Origin: Ryuthela nishihirai
Taxonomy: Eukaryota; Arthropoda; Arachnida; Araneae; Heptathelidae
DNA length: 64,000 nucleotides
Assembly: GCA_038380435.1 (NCBI GenBank)
Contig: JAWZYU010000011.1
Coordinates: 76,133,501 to 76,197,500, forward strand
Direction: 5' to 3'
Below the pieces are notes generated by a model that was not told where the DNA came from, searched no databases, and saw only the letters and a program-made list of their open reading frames with translations. Of this stretch, positions 11,622 through 24,000 are shown in pieces; within the stretch, counting starts at the first letter, position 1; each line of letters starts with the position of its first letter. The position numbers and the translations under genes are program-made.

Positions 11622-11920
11622 GTAGGTTTCATTTTAGATCTTTTTTCTTCGGAAGCATAATGAAAGATTGCTTACTTTTATGCACTCTGATAGATTAAAA
11701 GAGCACTTGAAAGAGTAGACCCTCTCTTATTTGGCACTTGAATTGAAACCGAAAAAAACAATGCAGTCAAGTCATTGTGCGAGACTATAGATGTTTTCCC
11801 GATGCACGAAAACTGAGTTTTAGCTGAAATTAAATTTTTCTGTGGTGTCAAATTCAATGACAAGTTCTTTATTTGTTATTGCATATTACATATTCTTATA
11901 CACATGTATATATATATATG

Positions 11921-12671
11921 CAGAGTGTTTCGAAAAGGTAGAGTCAAACTTTGAGAACGTGTTGTACTGCGCATAGTGATGAAAAAGGTTCCTAGGAACA
12001 TTGGATCAGAAACGCTTCCCTTCCGAGTTAGAGCACATCTGAGAGTGCAAGTAAGAAAGCCTGATGAAAGGTAGAATGCAAGGTAAATTTCCATCATTTG
12101 TATGTCTGACAGCATTGTAGATTTATGCAAATGTTGGGTAAAAAAATCTACCACTCTTGTAATCTCAATCTTACTTATGCTCTCCTTTGGGTTGGTAGAG
12201 ATAGACCAACTGCATGGCCTGCACGCTCTCACGATTACAATCCACTAGATTTCTCTTATGGAGGTATGCTAAAGATGATGTTTACACTACTCCGGTTCCC
12301 AATACGGCAGCTACTTGTGAACGTATTGCGGATGGCTGTCAAAAGAATTCAGAACACTCCGGGACTTTTCGAACGGGTTCAACAGTCGATGAAAAGATTC
12401 TGTGAGGCGTGTATTGCTGCTCAGAAAGTTTGTTTAGAAAACTTGCTCTGATGTAGACTTATATAATTGTTCTTATCGATCGCTTGCAGTGTACTGTAAT
12501 AGCGGGAATAAAAGCTAATTAACTTCACAGGCTTCCTTACTTGCATTCTCAAAATGTGTTCTACCTCGGAAGGGAAGAAGTTTTGATCTAATGGTCATAG
12601 GAACGTTTTTCATCACTGTGCGCAGAAGAACACTTTCCCAAAAATTGTCTAGGCCTTTTGGAAACATCCAG
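11921..12671 (+). mobile_element. Decayed DUF4817-type mariner-like element
   Basis: The ends form a long imperfect inverted repeat. The left one starts CAGAGTGTTTCGAAAAGG. The right one, on the opposite strand, starts CTGGATGTTTCCAAAAGG, and similarity continues inward for over 100 bp. Only the transposase C-terminus survives inside. TA-rich sequence flanks the left end; the right end touches the MITE at 12672 directly. Confidence 0.75.
12187..12451 (+). pseudogene. DUF4817-type transposase, C-terminal part
   Basis: Reads RDRPTAWPARSHDYNPLDF, the block holding the final acidic residue, then a short frameshift, then the C-terminal helix region with GLFERVQQSMKRFCEACI. The latter matches the end of the transposase at 2600-3674 (GVFENVRRSMQRHCESC). 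The N-terminal two thirds are absent. Confidence 0.8.
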
Positions 12672-12916
12672 CAGGGTCTGATCTAGGATGACTATCTATC
12701 AATGCTCCCCATTGAGAATGCTAGTAAAGGTAACGGAGGCCAAAAATTATTAAACTTGTGGATATTTCACGCATCTTTCATGAATTGTTTTTAAAAACTA
12801 AAACGAAGGTGAAAATGTTACACAGCAATGGAAATCCCGTCGTTTCACTCCGTCTTTTACTGGGTCGATTGCTTCGCTTGGCCTCCCTGCTTCCTGTATT
12901 TTTCTCTAGATCCCTG
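12672..12916 (+). mobile_element. Short MITE, family M1 copy 1
   Basis: The 245-bp unit starts CAGGGTCTGATCTAGG and ends, on the opposite strand, CAGGGATCTAGAGA. The core (AATGCTAGTAAAGGTAACGG, then a TTTCACGCAT motif) recurs at about 17324-17567 (- strand), 22802-22995, 29445-29705 and 34144-34369. There is no coding potential. hAT-like by terminus; no clear target duplication here. Confidence 0.65.
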
Positions 12917-13127
12917 ACTATATATGACTACAAAGGCGTTTCGATGAATAGCGAACAAGCACTCCATTGGGGAAAACTTTGTTCCACTATAGATCTAAGT
13001 ATAACCAGTAACAAGGACTTAGCACTAATAATTTCTACACAAAATCGCCATAGTTTTATTTCATGGTATCCATCATAACAAAGTGTAAGTTCCAGAGGAG
13101 GAGTTGTGTTGAAAACTGCCCCATAGC

Positions 13128-13161
13128 CATTATTCCAAACCATCATTGGTTTGGAATAATG
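13128..13161. repeat. Perfect short hairpin
   Basis: Arms of 13 bp (CATTATTCCAAAC and its complement) surround an 8-base loop, CATCATTG. Confidence 0.8.
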
Positions 13162-13355
13162 AAAATCATTTGTTGCCAAGTTAGACTGTAAGGTGAATGA
13201 TCTCCCACTTGTAGCATAGCAGAAGCTCACGAGTAGTTTAGCGTGTGGGTGTTGTAGAAGTTTCTTCTGTGAAACTCAGAATTGTTTCTGCGTCATGAGT
13301 TTGGATAAGTAAATTTCTTCGAGTTGCATTGACTTTCTGCCGGTATGGTGCTTTT

Positions 13356-13553
13356 AGTGCCATCCCGTGGCCGAGTGGTTAGCGCGCTTGGCTACTGATC
13401 TACGGGACCTGGGTAAGGCATGGATGTATGTGTCGTTTTTCTGCTGAGGTCCTGCCATCCTCTCATATCTTCTACTGTGGCATATAAACTGACAGGCTCC
13501 TGTCAGACCTCTGTGTCAAGCAGCTGCTTGAGGGGGTATTTATTTTTTTTATT
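13356..13553 (+). repeat. tRNA-headed SINE (SINE-A), full-length
   Basis: The head carries a class II tRNA-like box A (GTGGCCGAGTGGTTAGCGCG, Ser/Leu type) and a damaged box B near GACCTGGGTAAGG. The body contains TTTTCTGCTGAGGTCCTGCC and CAGCTGCTTGAGGGGGTATT, and ends in a T/A-rich tail. A perfect 12-bp direct repeat, TATGGTGCTTTT, flanks it (13344-13355 and 13554-13565), so the insertion boundaries are certain. Confidence 0.92.
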
Positions 13554-13593
13554 TATGGTGCTTTTTATGCACAAAAAATCATATTACACTGTA

Positions 13594-13791
13594 CAGTCGC
13601 TCAAAAAAATATCCGAACATTGATTACAGAATTTAAAAAAAATCTGGTAACGATATTTTTAGAATTTAGTGATCTGGCAACCGTCGTGTACACGACGGTT
13701 GCCAGATCACTAATTTCTAAAAATATCGTTGCCGGATATTTATCTGAATTTTGTAATTAACTATAGTGTTCGGATATTTTTTGAGCGATTG
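13594..13791. mobile_element. Perfect-hairpin MITE with Tc1-like ends
   Basis: The whole 198-bp unit is one inverted repeat. Outer arms read CAGTCGCTCAAAAAAATATC and its complement (with one change), and inner arms meet at GTCGTGTACACGAC around 13688. It starts after TA. The terminus CAGTCGCTCAAAAAA is of the Tc1/mariner kind. It lies 28 bp beyond the right target repeat of the SINE at 13356. Confidence 0.85.
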
Positions 13792-15407
13792 CACACCTCT
13801 ACGTTTGCACAAGTCCAGCTATCTTTGAATCGATGATGAAGCATTACAATGGACATTGATGTTGCCATTACATGAGCTTAAGAAAGCGCTAATGATATGT
13901 GTTTGTGCTGAACCTATTCAAACACACCCATGAAGCTGGTTTTCCGCATATAAACTCTTGTTACCTTATTTATTGAAACGCCTAGGTATTATTATTGGTT
14001 TCTTTCGTATTAGCATCAATTTCAAATATTCGGAATACAAAAAGTTAATAAATGTTGTTGCCTTGTCTAATTGATATTTTTCCAACAATACTTTTATCTC
14101 ATATAAACAAATAAGATGCCATTTAATTCAGCCGATATCATCTTGGTCAGATTTACAGAGAATTATTAAAGTTGTTAACCTTTAATCCATATTAATAAAT
14201 AATAATATTAATCCTCCATGAATTCAGATCAGCTGATGTGGAGGAATGAGCTTTATTTCCATAAAATCTCATCAACAGCCTCGCCAACAGTATGAGTATA
14301 CGTTGCTTGAGTTTTATGGTTATCAAGAGTGACCACATACCTTACTAACATCTCCCATCGCATAATTCCAGTACATCCATTTGTTAACTCACGCTGTCAT
14401 ATGCAATAATTATGCATATTTCATTCTTTCGTCATTATCCCATTTATTATTACCGATCATATCACATATCTTTACATAAGACATAGTGTTTTTGTAATTT
14501 TTAATATTTTTTCTGTAAACCATTTCGAATTTTGTATTTTTTTGCCCGTTATGCTTTAATTTCCAGCATCATCATATGTAAATTAAATTCCTATTTCATC
14601 TTTTGCTAGTAAACGTATTAAAAATCAACATATTCAGAAATATAAAAAAGTCATATTCTACAATGACTACAAATGCATTGGCGAATACAGAAAACAGGTG
14701 TTGTAAGGCAAAGCATACTGTAGAAGATAGTAATAGACATAGCCTGCTAAAAGACCAATCATGGTCTACAGATGAATGGATATCCAAGAGAGAAAGGACG
14801 AAATGTAATACCAAATGATTGATAATACATGCCAATTGATAAAGGTGAAACTTGCAAAATTCCAATAAAGGCGAAATTTGCAAAATTTCTGCAAAAAATT
14901 TGCAGAATTATAATGACAGATTTATAACCAAATATGAAAGGCTATTTTGTTTCTTAAAGTAGTAGTATAGAAAATATATCTACAATATTGGGAATAGCAA
15001 AAATGTAAAGATATTTATTTAGGTCGCGGTTGATGTGATAAACAATATTTATACAGTAATCGTGCAATCTTACATATAAAGAAAAGTGACAGCTTGATGG
15101 TTCTTCTAATATAATTCTACAATGTTATATTTCATTTTTCTATTTTGTAAACCATAATATGAGCGGAGAATTGTTTATAATTTTATAGTCGTTGACCGTA
15201 GAAGGAAATATAATAATTGGAAAAAAACAATAGTTTAGAAAGAGTCTGAGAAATTTAACCAAGCAATAAAATGAACACCACTTCGGTAGCATCTAAACTC
15301 AAGATCTAAAAATTTAACTCGAGTCTTAAATTTATTGTTCTTGAACATTTCTTCTGTTTCTAATGTTGTATGAATGTATTATGCTCACAATAAATTTCGA
15401 ATTTCAG
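13792..15407. other. RasGRF intron sequence, nothing recognised
   Basis: AT-rich. Open frames on both strands around 14596-14883 are mutual shadows without a recognisable domain. Confidence 0.5.
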
Positions 15408-15523
15408 TGGGAGCTGATTTGAAGATTCCAAATGCGAAGGCGAAGCGAGAGTCGATGATCAGCACAGCTGCAACGATGCGAGTGCTGAACGTCCTACGGC
15501 ATTGGGTGTCGAAGCATTCACAA
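15408..15523 (+). CDS. Rasgrf: RasGRF-like Ras exchange factor, exon entering the Cdc25 domain
   Basis: A 116-bp exon between TTTCAG and GTGAGT. Two bases complete the split Val codon from 11621, and the exon ends on a codon boundary. It encodes VGADLKIPNAKAKRESM followed by the strongly conserved block RVLNVLRHWVSKHSQ, which in vertebrate RASGRF1/2 sits just before the catalytic core. The match at this block is nearly residue-for-residue from memory of the family and is the best single identifier of the gene. The next exon starts at 21165 in phase 0. Confidence 0.93.
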
Positions 15524-16199
15524 GTGAGTGTAGATTTTAATTTACCATTTCTTTCTCATCTGCACACATAGAATTCAGGCAGTCTGAGACATCAGTGAAC
15601 TATGCTTATCGTACAACAGAACTTGCCTATAAGGATATTAAGGGGATTGAAAAATCCATGTAGTCATCCCGCGTTTATACAGGGAAGATAGGGCACAAAC
15701 TGTAAACTTTAAAGCTTTTAAATGGTCATTAAGATAGCACAATTTCAATTATTCGTAAGCGAGTTAATCTTCATATTTCTAGGAAATCGACAAACCTTAC
15801 TCTCACCATCCTATACGGATAAACATATATTACCTCTGAATTACTTTGCTGTAATGCCCTGCATGTCCCAGATAACAGAGTCTGTTGTACATACACTTTC
15901 ACAAACTACAAAGCAGAATAATTAATAGGCATACACGGAAAGGACATATGTTCACTATTCCCTCTGTTGATGTATAGGATGGCAATGCGATGATGCATGA
16001 ATAGAACCAGACAGACGTAAGGAAAGAGTTTGACTCCTGCCTTCTTGTATATCAGGCCGTTTATGAAAAGGCCGATTGGTTTCAAAACCGGCATTCTCTC
16101 CTCTGAATTATCAGTATGAACTATTAAACTAAATTTTTGTGGCCATTTTAATTTTCTCCATTCTGATGGGAAATTGTTGATTCAGAGAGTCTGCATGCT
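15524..16199. other. RasGRF intron sequence, nothing recognised
   Basis: No repeat family or coding signal seen. Confidence 0.4.
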
Positions 16200-17740
16200 A
16201 ACGATCTAAACCAATTGGAATATCTACTGGCTATGATTTGGAATACTTCATTTTGGACATATTGCATTGGTGAGCATCTGTTGAAAGAAATTCGGTGGCT
16301 GTGTTTTCTATTTGTTTGAGGTTACTTGCTCCCCAAATGAAGATACAGAAATTACTTTATATCAGCTGAGAAATTATCCTAACAGAAGCCATCGCAGCTA
16401 CCTGAATCCCTATATTATAGTTTTGGGATCGCTTATTCTAAAATAAAACGATAGCCTCCTGGTGCTCAAAATCTGAATGAAATCTTTCTGAAAGAAATGG
16501 GGATAGGGATAAACTGAATCAGCACCTCAGTCGTAACATGCAGCATTAAGGAGTGATTAATTAATATGTAATGATCAGTTGAAGTTCGTGAGGCTTAGTA
16601 GTTTGGCTTGATAGCTCTGATGACAGAGCAAAGTGGTTAGATAGCACAACAGATAGTTGTACCGGATGATAAATATTTTGTGTTGGGAAAACAGATTAGT
16701 GTACAGAGATTGAGATATCAACATGGTAAGGTTCTTAAAGGCGAGGATTTCATCATGGCACTTGGGGTTGAACATTTCAGAAATATTCTCAACATTGTGA
16801 CAAGTTCTACTCACACTGCATGCAAAGATGACAGATCAACTGCTATATTTCATGTTGGTCATGTATTACGAACTGAAGTAACTTTGGTTTCTCAAAATTA
16901 AAGATATACAAGTCATCAGAAGATGATGAAATTGCTGATGAAACACTGACAGCTGGAGGTTGTTCTTTTCTCCCATGGCTGCCAGAAACGTTGAACACTC
17001 CTAAAAGAGCGTTGCTCCTAAGGGTTTGATTATAAGTGGTAATTACAGCACGTATGGTGATTGCAAATGCATCAGTCTATTTCTTTTCCAGGTAATGTTC
17101 TAAAAACAGAATTAATCATTTGGCTGATGGGCTATTTCGAGATGAACAGCGTGGCTTCCTAAGTGGTAAGGGTTTCAGTGTCCAGATCTCTTCAAAATTG
17201 CTTCGAATTTCAAAGGCCTATGGTCACTAGCTTAGTAAATTTCAAAATAGCTTTTGATTCCATTGACCGACATAATTTGTAGTTGATTATGCGATTGTAT
17301 GGCAGACCAGAAAGTTAACTTCAGAGTCGGATCTAGAAAATATTCGAAAAGGGGAAAAGCAAGAAACACAATCGAGCCATAAAAAATGTACAGGGGGAGG
17401 GCAAGAGACTGGATTTCCAATGCAGTATAACATTCTCCCATCCTTTTTACTGATCATTAAAAATGCCCTGTAAAATGCGTGAAATGCAAATCAGTTTAAT
17501 AATTTTTGCCACTATTATCCTTACTAACATTCTGAAAAGGGGAGGGGCATGGCCGTCTTCCACGCCTTAGGTAAAATTTGTGGTCAAAAAACAAATATAA
17601 TGATGGCTCTCTATAACAACACTGAATTGCAAAGAGTTTTAAATGCTTGTACGAATTGGTTCAGCATTATAACTGCGCTAGACGTGACTGCGTGTTATCA
17701 TTGGTGGCGTCTTGAGTGGGATCTTAGGTTGTCTTGAGCA
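16200..17740 (+). mobile_element. LINE fragment, endonuclease-RT type, interrupted by a MITE
   Basis: The part 16200-16440 resembles the LINE 5' region at about 26660-26880 (TGTGTTTTCTNTTTGTTTG, then CAGAGGTCATCGCAGGCACC in the better copy). 16640-16900 matches the LINE ORF2 linker at 62610-62825. 17140-17320 includes the first RT block, FDSIDRHNL, and 17570-17740 continues it (NNTELQR, CTNWFSI). Stops throughout. The gap 17324-17567 is a MITE of family M1 inserted into the RT. Confidence 0.78.
17324..17567 (-). mobile_element. MITE family M1, copy 2, inside the LINE
   Basis: On the - strand it reads AATGTTAGTAAGGATAATAG, then TTTCACGCAT, matching the M1 core at 12720-12790. The + strand left end is CAGAGTCGGATCTAGAAAA. 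LINE reverse-transcriptase similarity stops at 17323 and resumes after 17567, so the MITE is younger than this LINE copy. Confidence 0.72.
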
Positions 17741-17877
17741 AGTACGTCAAACTGTTATTCTTCTTTATCACTTTTAGGGGCCAATCTACAGACAGTTAGA
17801 TTAATTGTCGCTTATCCTGAATTTCTTTTTTTTTCCCTTTGAAATTTTTATTTTCGATGTTTTAGAGCAGTAGTTCT

Positions 17878-18173
17878 CAACCTTTTATGCTTCATGTACC
17901 CCCTGGAAATGTGTATGTAACTGGCGTACCCCTTGTATAGATAGATAAAACTATAGTTATAGTATAACAATGGGACTAAAATAAAACATATAAATATACA
18001 CATTGAATTTTGTATTCATAAATTACATATATCGATAAACACAACAAATGACATAATTTAATAAATCTTATAAAATTATCAAAATTTTACTGGGTAATCG
18101 GATCTAGCGACTTTTGAGCTCTCACGGCCTACCCCAAAAAATTTTACCGCGTACCCCACGTTGAGAACCCCTA
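17878..18173. mobile_element. hAT MITE with perfect 8-bp target duplication
   Basis: Starts CAGTAGTTCTCAACCTTT. Its other end, on the opposite strand, reads TAGGGGTTCTCAACGTGGGG. TTTTAGAG occurs exactly at both flanks (17870-17877 and 18174-18181), the 8-bp duplication typical of hAT. The 296-bp unit has no coding capacity. Similar C/TAGnGGTTCTCAA termini are widespread in animal hAT MITEs. Confidence 0.9.
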
Positions 18174-18181
18174 TTTTAGAG

Positions 18182-20327
18182 AACTGCTTACATCAGTATA
18201 CTAATTCTTAGCAGTACTTTTTCCCTCCAGTAGATTCAGTTGCAAATTTACGATTAAATGCACATACATCAAAAATGTTCAAAAATGTTTTATAAATCCT
18301 TTTTATAGCAAATATAATTCGATTGTAAAAAAGTGCTTAGGGAGGTTCACATATCATACTTTTACTGCTTTATATATAATATACATATATGTTATACATA
18401 TATCAGGATTGTCCCGGCCTTGTTCGGGCTTTAATAAAATGATTCAGAGTAGCAAGCTGTTCCTTGAAAGTCGGGGATGACATCACTGGTGGCAGAAGTT
18501 TTCGGCTCCCTATTATCCGGCAGACATTGACCAATCAGTCCCAAATGTGGTGATGGTCCCACTTACATCTTGCTGCGTAGGGCTTATAGTTCGGGTTTCT
18601 AGATGTGGTGGGTCGGAATTAAATTCACCGGAAATATCCGAAATCTGTGGTGGCATGCCGATGCCTGTCTTTATGAATGGAGAATTGAAAGTTATGAATG
18701 AAGTAGTACGTTATCGAGTTCTAGTAATCAATGGACAGAGGTTTCGCGACCAACTGTTGGGGGAAAACCTAAATTTCTGGAATTGAAACCCTTATATGCG
18801 CGCCCATATTGGATGAAGTTATAGACGAAATTTGGTGGTCCTAGTTATGACCATCTAGGAGAAATTGTCAAACAAACAGACAGCCTGACTCTCTAAAATA
18901 AATAATAGAAGAGTGCAGAAAGATTTCTGAAGATTATTCAGTTTATATGCTAAGGTAGGTTAGCTGACAAGCATTTTTCATCACTAATGAAAGAGAATAC
19001 GAAAGAAAATATTAAAATATCGCATCTACAAACGGAACAGAAACAAAAGATTTTAGCGTCTTGAAACGATTCGAGGAACAGTTCAAATAAGCTAATTAAA
19101 ATGCGGGGGGGGATTTGACTAGTAATGAAGTCAAAAACGTTTTTAAAAGATTACTTGGATGATTACTTGACGTTAGCATTATTCACTGTTTGAAAAATTC
19201 AGAATTGTTGAATATTGGGTAATACTTAAAATGATTTATTATATTTCATAATAAAAAGTTCGAGAATTTTACTACACCCTTGAAATATTTATTATTCCAG
19301 TGTGAACTTGATTCACTAAAGAGTTTAACATGCCTGATCTTCAGATATAAAAATATCTGATCGAAATTAAATTGATAATTTTGCTCTCTTGTCAAAGATG
19401 TTCGCTGGATTTCGTTTATTAGAATTGCTGAACGGGCTAATAAGGCGATACTTTTGCCGATTAGTAGAGTAAAAGGGAAAGTGATGGAAACTGGTGAGGT
19501 AGAGGTGTGCTCCAACTCTCCCCAATCTGGAGCAAGTTGCACCGTTATTTACCTTCGTTGTTGTTTGAGAGATGCTGATAATATGCGATGGTAGGTGAAC
19601 AAGAGAATATGGGCTGTTGCTAGAACACTTAAGCTTCTGAGGAAAGTGCGGAAAAATAGGAGACTCTATCGACATATATGGCAATAATTTAGCAACTACG
19701 AACGACAAGCCCTACAAGATTTGAAACGCATATTCATCAGCCAAAACGCAAATTATCGTTTAATTTCGGGTTTTACAAAACTTTGAATCTTATCCAGGAA
19801 AATGACAATAAAATTTTTTAAATATTTTTAAAAAGAGCATTCAAAAATTAACACCAAATATATATTTAATTAATTTCTTCTTTCGGATTGTATTTTGAAA
19901 AAAATTGTCTACAATTGCATTATTATAATTGATCTAAACTTTCGGGTGCAGTTCTCCATTTATCGTATTTTATTTCTTTTTTGGAGTGATTAGGGAATTT
20001 ACCCTATTTTGAAAAGTTAATTACATTTTGCTCATTATGTTCAACATATTGCTTTTTGGTACATTAGGTTTTGAATTGTAAGAGAAAACGAAGATATAGC
20101 CACCAGCACGCTGCGCATTGTATTTTTCTTGTAGGATTAATGGAAATTAAAACAGACCTGGATCAAGTAGTTGAAACTTCAATAAAGTTCCCACAATTCC
20201 CATTCCTTTGGCCCAACTCAGCATATTAGTTGACCTTGCCTCATAAAACGTCAACCAACCCACCTCATACATTCTAGAACAATTAATTTCATGTTCTGTA
20301 GCCAATTGTTCAACGGATTGGATTCGA
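18182..20327. other. RasGRF intron sequence, no gene assigned
   Basis: A less AT-rich stretch at about 18410-18900 has an 79-codon open frame (18547-18786) without any domain I recognise; it may be a retroelement relic. The remainder is AT-rich. Confidence 0.4.
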
Positions 20328-20339
20328 TTTTGAAATTGC

Positions 20340-20395
20340 TCAGTCGGCAGCCGGGAGAGCTACCGACTGAGGCACCCCTGCCCCGCTTGTTTAAC
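20340..20395 (-). repeat. Hairpin with SINE-like box A
   Basis: CAGTCGGCAGC and GCTACCGACTG form a hairpin. Read on the - strand, GCCTCAGTCGGTAGC resembles the SINE-B head at 45248 (GGTCAGTCGGTAGC). Probably a truncated SINE head with an inverted duplication. Confidence 0.45.
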
Positions 20396-21164
20396 TATTT
20401 TATTGTGCTTTAAAATAATTTGTTGTTGTTGTTGCTGTTTCGCTTTGCAGCGTATGAGTTGTAGTTAAGCATGAAGTTTCCAAGGTTTTGTCAGAAATAG
20501 CAATATTTCTTTAAAATTTTATATATATGTTCAGAATTTTTTTTTCAAATAAAAAGCAATGGTAACGTTTACTTCTAATATTAATTCTTATTACCTGGAT
20601 TTATTCTTATGTATTAGAATCACAGCAAATTCCACTCAAACTCCAAGTCCCTATGATTCTAATATAAGTCTTTTAATACGAAATATTTATATTAGTCAAG
20701 TTTAATGTGATTTTTTTTACCTTCATGTTCGAGCAGAGTTTATTATTAATTATCATTGACTAATCCATACTGAATCAGAAAAATTGTAATGTTTCTTTAT
20801 AAATTCGTCATTGCCACTCCCATACCTGACCAAATCACATACATATCATTATGGATTCAGTGAGATCCAGTAAATAACCCTGAAATCGAATAAGAATATT
20901 GTGAACTGGGCTTTCAGGGTACCTTGTATTGTTTTCAACCAATACAAGAGTGGATTTAGTAAAATCAGTTCTCCCCCTACTTCCCATAAATCCTGGCCTT
21001 GACAATGTTTTCATTTTGTATTTCAATTAATAAAAATGCTTTTATGAATTAAAATATGATTACAAATATATTTGTTTCTATGACTGCTGCAATATGCAAT
21101 ACAGACTATGTGAACAACGTTTAGATTAGTATCTTTAAAATTTCCCCACCTCCTACATCCACAG

Positions 21165-21344
21165 GACTTTGATAACGACCCAAGGCTTCTGCAACTGACC
21201 ACAGAGTTCCTTGAAGAGCTTGTCCATAACACTAATCTTCTGCCTGCCGAACATAAAGCTGCTGCCCAACTATTGCAAATGATTTCGAAACAGGATCAAG
21301 AGAAGCAAACAATAGATCTTGATCTCTTGCTTGCCACACCAATG
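21165..21344 (+). CDS. Rasgrf: RasGRF-like Ras exchange factor, Cdc25 domain exon (60 codons)
   Basis: A 180-bp exon in phase 0 on both sides, with acceptor CATCCACAG and donor GTAAAT. It encodes DFDNDPRLLQLTTEFLEELV and then LLPAEHKAAAQLLQM, the helical start of the Cdc25 homology domain; the family has an equivalent DFELN...LLEEV...LLPQERKAA pattern. The remaining residues (QDQEKQTIDLDLLLATPM) form the acidic loop before the next helix. No disabling change is seen. It joins 15523 to 22383 without frame loss. Confidence 0.9.
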
Positions 21345-21499
21345 GTAAATATTGTTTTGTTTCAATTACTAATGATGTATGTATTGTGAAAGTACTTGCG
21401 AGTTAATATACACAGACCTCAACAACTACAATGCACACCACTGCGCACATCGTGTAAAACACGCTATTTTTGGAATACGGAGCTATGCAATTCTCAATG

Positions 21500-21640
21500 T
21501 TCTCCTACTGACAAATGGAAGGGTGGAGGTTTTGCAGAGATAAATATGAACGCTTGCCCAGGTGGAACTCCAAACTGCAAACTACAGATTATGAGCATGG
21601 TGCACGACCTAAAGAGCCACCCCAGCCCCCTTATATGGAG
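21500..21640 (-). repeat. SINE-B fragment
   Basis: On the - strand the sequence contains GCTCATAATCTGTAGTTTGC and TTTATCTCTGCAAAACCTCC, matching the SINE-B copies (CTCGTAATCTGCAGTTCCC, TTTATCTCCGCAAAATTCCC at 45275-45350). Diverged. It lies in the intron between exons 21344 and 22383, and open frames covering it are not genes. Confidence 0.7.
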
Positions 21641-22382
21641 GCATTACTGTACATCAGTTATATTCAGCAAACGGATAAGATTATTTTTCACGTGTAGCTC
21701 ACAACTAGGATCAATATTCAAATATAATCCAGAATTAGGATTCCAGGTAAAATTTGGCAGAGTGCAACGAACCTTGTTCAAGAAATCTGAGAAATCGTTC
21801 TTTTTCGGCAATATTTTGGATCGCACCGTGCCACTTTCTCATATTTATGAGTTCGTGCTCATATTTCCTTTCTCCGAGCCCGCCCAAACTACATTTCTCG
21901 TGATTCAAATTGCTCTACCTTGAAATAACAGACGGATTGATTTGACAATTCGAATGCAGAGTTGTGATGCATATGGACGTAGACGATTTGCGTGGCAAAC
22001 CGATGGGCGCAGCAGAAAGTCCAACTCGTGTTCGGTACTTCACTAACGAAACACTCTGAAAGAGATATAAAAAGGGAATAAACTGGGATTATTTTAATTG
22101 TAAATAGTTATTAAATTATTATTTTTGTTCATTATTTATTTTGTTTAAATATTTCAGCTTTTATTTTATTCTAACTACTTACTACATTGTTTATAAGCGC
22201 AAATTAAAAGCGCAAATTAATATATATATATATAATGGATGATATCAATAATAAAAGATATGTAAAATAAGTTAGAAAAATATTTAATTTTCATTCCATT
22301 TATAATTAAATATATTTTTAGTTTATTGTATCTATTTCAAATCACAATTTAACATGAAAATTTTTTTTTTTTTTTTATGTAG

Positions 22383-22480
22383 ACCGCAAGCAAAGAAAAT
22401 ATAGAGACCCTATCAGCTTTAGAGATAGCAGAAGGTATGACGTATCTGGATCACAAGATTTTTATTTCAATACGAAGCGA
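22383..22480 (+). CDS. Rasgrf: RasGRF-like Ras exchange factor, Cdc25 domain exon
   Basis: A 98-bp exon after a long T-rich tract and TGTAG, with donor GTAAGT. It encodes TASKENIETLSALEIAEGMT and YLDHKIFISIRS, ending with two bases of a Glu codon. The core SALEIAEQ-T-LDH-IF--I is the opening catalytic-core motif of Ras GEFs (structurally conserved region 1), in which the helix packs against the Ras switch regions. The split codon continues precisely at 27985. Confidence 0.92.
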
Positions 22481-22801
22481 GTAAGTGTTTTTCAATTATC
22501 TTTTATTTCTCTCTTATTCGAAAGGAATATTCATTTCCAAATGGGTCTTAAAATATATTTAGCTAAAAATAATATGTAAAAAATTTTCTGTTATTTATAG
22601 ATTCGTTAATTCACTTTTCACTCTTACTGCGCACAAAAAACATTTGCTACTAATTATTTTTTAAATTATTAACGGACAATTGGAAACGTTAACCCAGTAG
22701 TCTACCCTTCACCTTCTTAGGAAATGAGATGAAAATAGGAGACCAATTGTGCGGACATAAATCTACCATCCCTCATGCAACAATATTATAATATATATAT
22801 A

Positions 22802-22995
22802 AGGGGGCAAGGAGGCTGTCCCATTAGAAATGCTAGAAAGAGTAATGGAGGCAAAAATTTGCAAAATTATGTAACATTTCACGCATTTTTTTTTCAAAAC
22901 GTGAGAACTATGAGATAAACTCTCTTAAAATATCTCTATAACTGAGAGGGAAAAGGTTATACGAAATGCAATTCCAATTATTATAACGGCCCTGA
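22802..22995 (+). mobile_element. MITE family M1, copy 3 (degenerate)
   Basis: Contains GAAATGCTAGAAAGAGTAATG, GGCAAAAATTTGCAAAATTA-like sequence and TTTCACGCATTTTTTTTTCA in M1 order. Ends not cleanly defined; a TA repeat lies at its left. Confidence 0.6.
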
Positions 22996-23689
22996 TTACA
23001 ATAATAAGAGAACATGAAACACTTGAAAGAATGATCTTCGTTTTAAGATCTGTTTAAAATATCACATACAGAAATTACTATCCGAAATATCTATCATTTG
23101 AGATATCTGCGATCAGTTCCCACTAACCCGTGACTTTTTCTAATCTTTGAAGACCAGAAGAATAAGTAATGCAAAAAGAAATAAAAATTTCATTGCTTAA
23201 ACCTTTTATTTGAAAGATGGATTCTTGAGGATATGAGTTGTGCCGTTTAATCAAACTTTGTTTTTTCGTAATGTCTTACTTTGTGCTTTTTGTTAATAAA
23301 AATCATTTTAATACTGACTTCTCCTGGTTTTCCTATGTGAAAAATAGAAAAGGATGAAACAAAGATCTTTCATTTATATTCCTCTTCAAATAATTAATTC
23401 TCTCATTTTTTCCCTTTACTTTTCTTTCGAGATTTTCTTTCTCCGTAATGGGATGCATCCATTTTCCCCTCATTCCTTTACTGCAGTGTTGCTAGTACAA
23501 CGTGTAAAATTTCACTCACTACCAATAATAAGCTTTCTCATTAAATAGGTGGAACTGTAGTCAACATAACGAAAAGCAAGTTAAACATTCCTTTATATCG
23601 TGTAAACACAACCCACGTGTATATATAATGAATATATTCAAGTCAGAAGAATAAAGTAGCCATTCCAATCCCTCATTACTAATATTATT

Positions 23690-24000
23690 ATAACATCGAC
23701 TTCTACGAGTTAAGCGTTAAAAAAGTATATCTAAAAATGGAGCTTGTGACGTCTTCAATGTCATGGGTTAAACACGACCCTTCCCTCAGAAAAGGAGGAG
23801 AAGAAATGTAGTCGATGTTTATGAGTCGTATATCAATGAAAGTTTCTGGCGATAGATGTTTTTAGTAACCCAAAAGCATCAATTAAAATTTTTTTAAATG
23901 TACTTATTTTCCTACATGCGGCCTAAAACGTAGAAAATAAAACTGAAGCATATCATTGTTGCAATCAGTCGCTGAATTCGTATTCGTTTCAAAATACATA
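23690..24000 (+). repeat. Dispersed repeat R2, copy 1
   Basis: The stretch with ATGTTTATGAGTCGTATATC (about 23816), CTACATGCGGCCTAAAACGT and GAAGCATATCATTGTTGCA matches 32715-32880 in the same order. Non-coding. Another, inverted, partial copy is at 32950-33050. Confidence 0.65.

Noticed and set aside
21396..21923. 175-codon open frame on the + strand
   Set aside because: It covers an inverted SINE-B fragment and lies in a RasGRF intron; no domain.
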